From assembly GCF_000006565.2 (NCBI RefSeq), contig NC_031470.1, positions 1,242,954 through 1,306,953 of the forward strand: a DNA stretch of 64,000 nucleotides, in the 5' to 3' direction. Every line of letters begins with the position of its first letter. The first letter of the stretch is position 1. This DNA comes from Toxoplasma gondii ME49. Its lineage: Eukaryota; Apicomplexa; Conoidasida; Eucoccidiorida; Sarcocystidae. The notes under the pieces are model-generated. The model saw nothing but the letters and a program-made list of their open reading frames with translations. It was not told the origin of the DNA and did not search any database. A program made the position numbers and the translations under genes. Shown here piece after piece: positions 58,281-64,000 of this stretch.

Positions 58281-58669
58281 AATGAAGTGAAAGTCTGTCG
58301 AGGAACGACATGTGAACAGGAGCACCGCAGAGGCAGGTGCGTCCGTATGTCCATTGACAACAGCGGCGGAGAAGACGTGCACTCGGTAAGTTTGGTAGGT
58401 ATTCCGAGACTGAAGCAGATGATCTTCAAGCAGGTACACCTAAAAGGTGTATAGTTACAGCTCAAGCAACAAGTCAGTGAAACTCTGTGGCAGGAGACAA
58501 ACAAACTAGTTTTTCGTTCTTTAAGAGAGACCTGGCTTCCCGTGTGCAACACACTTTAGGCACGCCCGCGGGACGTCTTGTCTTAATAGAGGACTCGCAT
58601 TTATGTGTATCCGCTTACTGTTGCATCGGTGGCTTTCTGTATATTTGGATGATTCCTCCGACCAGTTAA
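58281..58669 (+). CDS. Candidate two-exon gene fragment, unknown function
   Basis: Exon 58281-58385 has a strong acceptor (GCTGTTCCTGCAG) and an ideal donor (CACTCG|GTAAGT). It is open for exactly 35 codons, with Cys and basic residues (VCRGTTCEQEHRRGRC). Exon 58526-58669 follows a pyrimidine-rich acceptor (TTTTTCGTTCTTTAAG), joins in phase 0, and ends in a hydrophobic stretch (CCIGGFLYIWMIPPTS) before TAA. Together they give 82 residues of a C-terminal part. The start and upstream exons are not resolved. The quality of the splice signals, rather than the frame length, is what supports a gene here. Confidence 0.4.
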
Positions 58670-61600
58670 CGCCATGCTTCCCGTGTTGTCTACACTTTAC
58701 TCTTACGAGGTTTGTTCTGGTCGCGAGTGGCTAAACCGTCATTCTGTGGGGCTGAAACTGTTGTGGGGCAATGGGAACAGAGACGTAGGGTTTTTGGTGT
58801 TATTAAATCACTATTATTGCATGCTACAATGTATGACGATCGGGAAGAGTCGCAGAACATGATTGAAAAGTTGAACACAGGAACGAATATACAACTTTCA
58901 GTCTTACCACTGAAATATTTTAAAGCTGGTGCAGGTGAACCTGTGACTGAAGAGGTGCCGGTGACATTTGAAGCAAGGGAATCGGGACCGCCGGTCGGAG
59001 CGAGGTCGAGTGTCGCTATTGAAAAAATTTCACGAGGTACCGTTATCGAAATTTGCCCCCATCTTCTATTATTTATCTGATGCGCACATGTAGCTAAAGG
59101 CCGGTTGCCCTGTCCATCGGTACCAGGCAAATCGGGAACTTCCCGTTTCCTAGGGATGCCTACGTAGTGATGGACTACGGGCTCTCTCTACTTTGACGAC
59201 TGATTGGTTCTGGGTGCCAGGAAACTCGAAAGAGAGTCACAGAAGGAGGAACTGGTTTCCCGCTCTGCCAAATTTCGCTGTCCCTCACCCGCGACCTTGG
59301 ATCACCCCCTGGTCCCCTCGAGGAAAAATTCGTCTCCTCCACACCCCTCTTCCACAACTCACTCAACGACATCCGTCAGTGGTATGTCATGTTCTGTCAC
59401 CACCTTGTGTATGGAAAGCTGCACTTTGGTGGCAGGAGCGACGATCTTTAGTATAACACCTAACGACCCGAGTATGCGATCCATCCCCAAAACTCGAGCG
59501 TGCCAACATGTTACTCGATTAGAAACGCAACAGCTGGGTATTTTGGTGCCAGTGACCACTGTGTCGTTTAGTGATGACTGAGTGGTTTTCAGTTGGATCC
59601 GTTGGGCATTCGGTCTCAGGTTAATGCTTTCACTTGCGCATCTGCAAGCGAGCACTCTGCTTCCTGTGGCTGCTCCACTCGCGTGTCCCATGAACTCCCC
59701 ACGCGATTCAGTGGAGCACGAATGTCTCTACTCCTTGTTTGCACAGCGAATCTCCTAGGCCAGTTACTGCAGAATCTGTGACACAGGAATCAACCACATG
59801 GGCTGGAAGAATGCTGAGATATTTCAGGCACTTTAGATAAACCGAATTGTCTTTGAAGGCTTCTGTTATTCTAGGGCGACTTAAGCTCAAATGTGTACGT
59901 TGGCGGATGCACAGGAAGTCCTTCTTCACCGTCTCGTGCCAAGTGGCTTGAGCCACAACAGGCGAGCTCCAGCGAAAGGAGTGTGGTGTGTCTGCAGACA
60001 CGCACTGGAACAAACACTATCGAAGGCGTCCGTTTGCTCGGGGAAAATAGCAGCTTTAAACGTCCTCCGAATGTGGCGTGAAAGTACTAGTAAACTGCAA
60101 TGCCGGGCCAGCTATGCGGACCACCTCGATCGGGAGTTTTCCTGGCGTACCCAGAACATGCAGGACAATTTGAATGTAGTCTTGACGTTCGACTGCTTTC
60201 GCACGTACTGAAAGTGATCACGAGAGTTTTTTGCAAAAAACAAATCCTCGGCGTGAATCCGATATACTTCTTGTAGTGGTGGCTTGGATCTTTTTTTTTA
60301 ATTTAACGAATAACAACCATGGGCATTTCAACACCTCTACCACCGGCTCCCTTCTAAATGATAATTTTGAAGAGAACTACAGTATCAGCAGCACACTCAA
60401 GAACCTTTATTTCCTATGTAACGTCTCAACCTCCGCGTCACGCGGGGGCGGGATTAAGCCAGCCTGTATACACACTTCCGGCGACGAGCTTACTTACAGC
60501 ATACGACCCACCATTCACAAACTTTCGGGGAAGAGAGTGAAACGCCACTGTGCTTCATTTTCACTCTTGTTTCGCATTACTAAGACACTCTGGCAGGTCC
60601 CCTTGTTTCAGCCCACCTACGTATCAGCTGGGCAACTAATCAAAATACGGAAACAGGACGGCGACCAGCATAACGTATGAACCGTTTTGTGTTTCATTGA
60701 CAACGGCCACATTTTTCCCGTGGAAAGTGGTGCTTTGGCGATGCCGGAAACGACTGCGGTCAAAGACTTCGCTCTGGCCTTCCCAGTGGAAAGTCTTGCG
60801 CTGCCATCGGACACTTTTGTGGACGTTTAGTGACCTTATACAGGCAAGGAGGGGTAGAGAGATGGCATTCTGTGCGGACAACACATGATTATGTCCGTCG
60901 TTTTTTCAGATGCTGTCCCTAATACAGGATTTGCCGAAACCGAAGTTTTAACTGCGCAATTTTGAAAGCGGCGGATCCGAAACCTTAGGCCCGCCACGGG
61001 AACTCGATGCGCCTGGAACATGAAGAGACGTGTAAGTTGCAGGTAACCGGGGTATTGACTACAGTCGTTTCCTCTCTCGACACAATGTCAGCGTTTCAGG
61101 GGTAATGTTAACCACTGTGAAACACAAACGTGTTACTGTGATAAGCTAGTCGGCGTAGCGTTACCGTATTGTGATTGATCCCTTGCGCCAGTGGCAAGTC
61201 ATTCGTCTGCAGCAGGTGGCCACATGATGTAGTAATTTGGAGAGGCGTAGCAGGAATAAAAACGAAAGTGCAGAAGGGCGTAAACTCCTTCTCCTAGGTC
61301 CTTTTTCTGCGGGCGATGGTGCGGGTAATGGGGTGGCGACCTCGTCTCGTATGGGGTAGTTAATAAATAAAAATACCCTCTCTGCTGCCGAGCCTGTCGC
61401 GAGACGGTCAACCCGCTCACGGTGTTCCCTTTACGTGCCCGTCCAGCTGACGAAGATTTTGCTGAAACGAGAGCTCCTTCACGGCTGTTTGTCTCCTGTC
61501 CAGTTCTGAAATCATCGGGTGGGTACACGCTTTAGTTGATGACGGAAGGAATATCGCGGCTTTCGACGATTGCTGAGTCAAAGCGTGTCGCGGATTCTGA

Positions 61601-62373
61601 GCGTTTTACGACGTTTGCAAAGTCGCTCGTAAAAGGTGCGTGGAAAAGCTTCCGCGCCGTTGACCAAGAAATGCGTGCACACTCGCGCGTATGGCGATTT
61701 CCGTCGTGTTTATGCTGCTCTTCTCTGTATTCAGACTCTACACATTCGGGAAAAGGTAACGCAGCAAACAAAAGTACACTCGAGGTAGAATCTCCTTCCC
61801 TGTCCTCGCTCCGTTCCGTGTCTCTTCTGTGCGATCCGTCTTGGAAGTAAAGCTCTGTCACCCGCGGCGAGTGTGTCACCAATTCCACTTAGACCGTGCC
61901 GCAACGAGGGGAAAGACCAAAGACTTCACACAGCCGGCTACAGTTTTCGCTCACTTTAGACTGCAGGGGAACTGAATCCTTGCATAGTTAGCATAGAACT
62001 TGCCGCGGCATGGAGCCTTTGGCTCATCGCGCCTTTCATTTCAACAGTTTAATATGCAGTTTCATATCTAGAAAACCCCTGGCGCCTACTTCCTTCACCG
62101 GCCTCAGTGTTTTTTCACCTCTCCTCTCGCATTTGACTATCGGCTGTGAGGAGATATTCTACAGAAGAGGCCCCAGATACGGAAAGGAGGCAAAGACAGC
62201 ATTTTTTTCCCTCGCGAATGTCGTGCTACGCAGGTTTGAGCCCGAATCCTCAGCCTAACTAACAAGAGATGTCAACAGTCTGCCACTTGCGTGGCGACTG
62301 TCTGCCCCACTGTAAATCTGTATATTTCCTGAAGTTCTCAAATTAAAACGTTGATGTCTCGAGAAGACTAGCG
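58670..62373. other. Gene-poor stretch with ambiguous short frames
   Basis: No confident gene. Several places have plausible frames on both strands at once: 58896-59032, 59360-59580 and 60680-60830. The minus strand at 58900-59080 ends in a good donor (AGTG|GTAAGA). At 60700-60830 a short motif (plus-strand FPVES) is duplicated about 25 codons apart. Composition is AT-richer than in the left half. Small multi-exon genes cannot be excluded. Confidence 0.35.
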
Positions 62374-64000
62374 ATGGGGGCAGCGGTGGACGACAAGCCC
62401 CCACTTCACAGGGGCGGGCGTCAGACCCGACAGAAATCCGCTGACGCCTTGAAGCAACTACTTCTTTGGAAGGAGGGCGGACGCCACTGCAGTCTCTCTT
62501 GTCTTTTTCGTCTTCCTTCCAGCGCCAAAGCGGTCTTCGTTCTCGGCTGCTTCGTCTACTTGTCAACGTGTTGCAAACCGATCTTGTGTACAGACGCCCC
62601 AGAAGCGTCAAGCGTTCGACAGAATTTCTCCACTATCGAAACGACGGAGAATGTCGAGCAACATGCTGTCAGTGAAATAAATTCCAGTCAAAACTCGGAA
62701 GGCCCTTCTGCCGGTCTAGCAGAAGCGGAAGGACGAAACAGAAGTCAGGGCACCGAAGGGGAAAGGAGTGTTCCGTCAAACCGAGCAGGGCGAGAAATTT
62801 TGCTTGACCGTCACGCAGCATTTCCAAAAGCCATCCGTGTTGGAGAAAGATTCGGGGAATTGGAGTTCAGTCAGCCGGGGAAGAGCCGCGTGGTGCAAGA
62901 ATCCGCAAGTTCCTCCCGTTCCGTCTCGGTAGTTCAGCACTCTCCTTTCAGGGATACAGGGAACAGTGACGACCATTGCGACGCGTCCATCGACGAGGAC
63001 AAAATTTTATTTCTAAGGCAACACAAACGTGGTGGTGGCTACGTGAGAGTGCCTGTGTTAATTAGCTCGCGCTTTCTCCCTGCAGCGTTCGGTTTGAGAT
63101 TATATAAACGGGCAACTCTAGGGCAACACCTGAAAGTATCATCGGAGAAGGCCACCGCACTTTTCAACACAACAACTTCAAACACATCTTCTGACGACTC
63201 TTCGCATTCATCTGCTTTACCTCCTTCTAGCAACTTACTGTCAGCGGCTCCCGCTTCCTCCGACGAGACGCCAGCAGCCTCAACAGAAGGAAACGACACG
63301 TTTAACGCACTGCCAGTCTTCTTTCCGCCTTCGGTGGTAGAAGAGGCAACCCGCCCTCTGGGCATCGCTGTGAGGCCACCGGTGGTCGCTATCCCAGCTG
63401 GTGCGACAGATTTTGAAGTGCAGATTCAGCTTCAGCGGAAACCCCGAGGTCAGACAGTGACCGTCCAGATCGACTGTTATGCGCTCTCTCCAGTGAAGCC
63501 GGTTCTTTCGTCACAAGAAAAAGAATTAACAGGACAGGATGCATTTTCATCAGACGGTCCATCTGACGGTCGTTATCCCGATGGGTCTTCCGGGACCGGT
63601 GTAGGAAACAGCAAGAATGAGGCACAGGAGGCTGTGATGACGGCAAATATTGGAACGGGCGACAGTAAGCCCGCAAGTGCCTCTCAGAAAGGATTGATTC
63701 TGTCTGCGCGAGAAGAGATTAAGCGTCAGGCATGGAAACAAAGACACTGGAGAACGATTCACGTGAAGGAAGCGACAAACGCGAGATGCCGTGTCTCTGC
63801 ACGGTCGTCAGACCCAGACGAGGAAGTAGTTGTGAAACGTGGCACATTTATTGAGCTGCTTAGCCTCACCAAAGCATTGCCTGTTCATTCAGAAACCGTG
63901 AAGGGAGACAAAAGAAACTCCCGGCCGGCGGGCGCTGCGACCGATGACAACAATTTCCCCCCTCCTCCGACACAGCCCTCCCTGTCCGGGGGAGAACGAC
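62374..64000 (+). CDS. Secreted or membrane-anchored hypothetical protein, 3'-truncated by window end
   Basis: The frame is open from the ATG at 62374 (CTAGCGATGGGG) through base 64000: 542 codons with no stop, and the gene continues beyond the window. An in-frame TAA at 62344 lies just upstream. Residues 52-73 form a hydrophobic segment (KAVFVLGCFVYLSTCC core) after a basic stretch, a recessed signal peptide or signal anchor as seen in many T. gondii secretory and dense-granule proteins. After it the protein is Ser/Asn/Asp/Glu-rich. One stretch near residues 337-365 (VVAIPAGATDFEVQIQL) resembles the edge of a beta-sandwich repeat of the Calx-beta or bacterial Ig-like kind; this is only a resemblance. 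No catalytic motif. Extracellular or vacuolar exposure is inferred from the signal. Confidence 0.62.
   Translation, partial: MGAAVDDKPPLHRGGRQTRQKSADALKQLLLWKEGGRHCSLSCLFRLPSSAKAVFVLGCFVYLSTCCKPILCTDAPEASSVRQNFSTIETTENVEQHAVSEINSSQNSEGPSAGLAEAEGRNRSQGTEGERSVPSNRAGREILLDRHAAFPKAIRVGERFGELEFSQPGKSRVVQESASSSRSVSVVQHSPFRDTGNSDDHCDASIDEDKILFLRQHKRGGGYVRVPVLISSRFLPAAFGLRLYKRATLGQHLKVSSEKATALFNTTTSNTSSDDSSHSSALPPSSNLLSAAPASSDETPAASTEGNDTFNALPVFFPPSVVEEATRPLGIAVRPPVVAIPAGATDFEVQIQLQRKPRGQTVTVQIDCYALSPVKPVLSSQEKELTGQDAFSSDGPSDGRYPDGSSGTGVGNSKNEAQEAVMTANIGTGDSKPASASQKGLILSAREEIKRQAWKQRHWRTIHVKEATNARCRVSARSSDPDEEVVVKRGTFIELLSLTKALPVHSETVKGDKRNSRPAGAATDDNNFPPPPTQPSLSGGER

Noticed and set aside
59360..59691. 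Overlapping plausible frames on both strands
   Set aside because: Neither strand has a consistent start, acceptor and donor set, so no gene was called.
60674..60830. Plus-strand frame with a duplicated FPVES motif
   Set aside because: An upstream in-frame TGA and no AG acceptor before the motif leave no way to enter the frame with the first copy. The opposite strand is equally open.

Overview
The window reads as nuclear DNA of a coccidian apicomplexan, most likely Toxoplasma gondii; Hammondia or Neospora cannot be excluded from sequence alone. The reasons are: (1) roughly even base composition, with long Ser/Arg/Glu/Pro-rich reading frames and introns of about 200-1800 bases with GT..AG ends; (2) an apicoplast-type hemB gene whose seven spliced exons give exactly 658 codons plus stop, the length I recall for T. 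gondii porphobilinogen synthase; (3) CAAAATG-like start contexts; (4) a short stretch resembling mitochondrial large-subunit rRNA inserted in nuclear DNA, a known habit of this genome. No bacterial genes, rRNA operon, tRNA, CRISPR array or complete transposon was seen.

Layout, left to right. Bases 1-3898 hold no confident gene but contain a perfect 22-bp inverted repeat (1800-1852). Two long minus-strand genes of unknown function follow: a three-exon gene of about 3,705 codons (16027 down to 3899) and an Arg/Ser/Glu-rich gene of 1,164 codons (19567 down to 16073). Only 45 bases separate them, so they may be one transcript. After an intergenic stretch, a plus-strand ELO-family fatty-acid elongase (23934-26117) carries a very long C-terminal extension. 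A possible small multi-exon gene (26922-28177, +) lies downstream. A ten-exon minus-strand gene (39150 down to 30610) encodes an M16 metallopeptidase of the stromal processing peptidase type. Next is the seven-exon hemB gene (49822 down to 41882), with a 46-bp tandem repeat in its first intron. The right third is sparser: an rRNA-like insert near 51.7 kb, an unrecognised minus-strand gene of 887 codons (56050 down to 53387), possible short exons between 56.4 and 58.7 kb, and the start of a plus-strand gene with a recessed hydrophobic signal (62374 to the window end).

How the genes fit together: three recognised genes sit side by side and all concern the apicoplast or its products. HemB makes porphobilinogen in the apicoplast. 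The stromal processing peptidase would remove transit peptides from imported apicoplast proteins, HemB included. The ELO enzyme elongates fatty acids in the ER, using chains that the apicoplast FASII pathway can supply. Each family call rests on motifs visible in the sequence. Organelle locations come from family knowledge, and exon borders are my manual reading of splice signals and phase.
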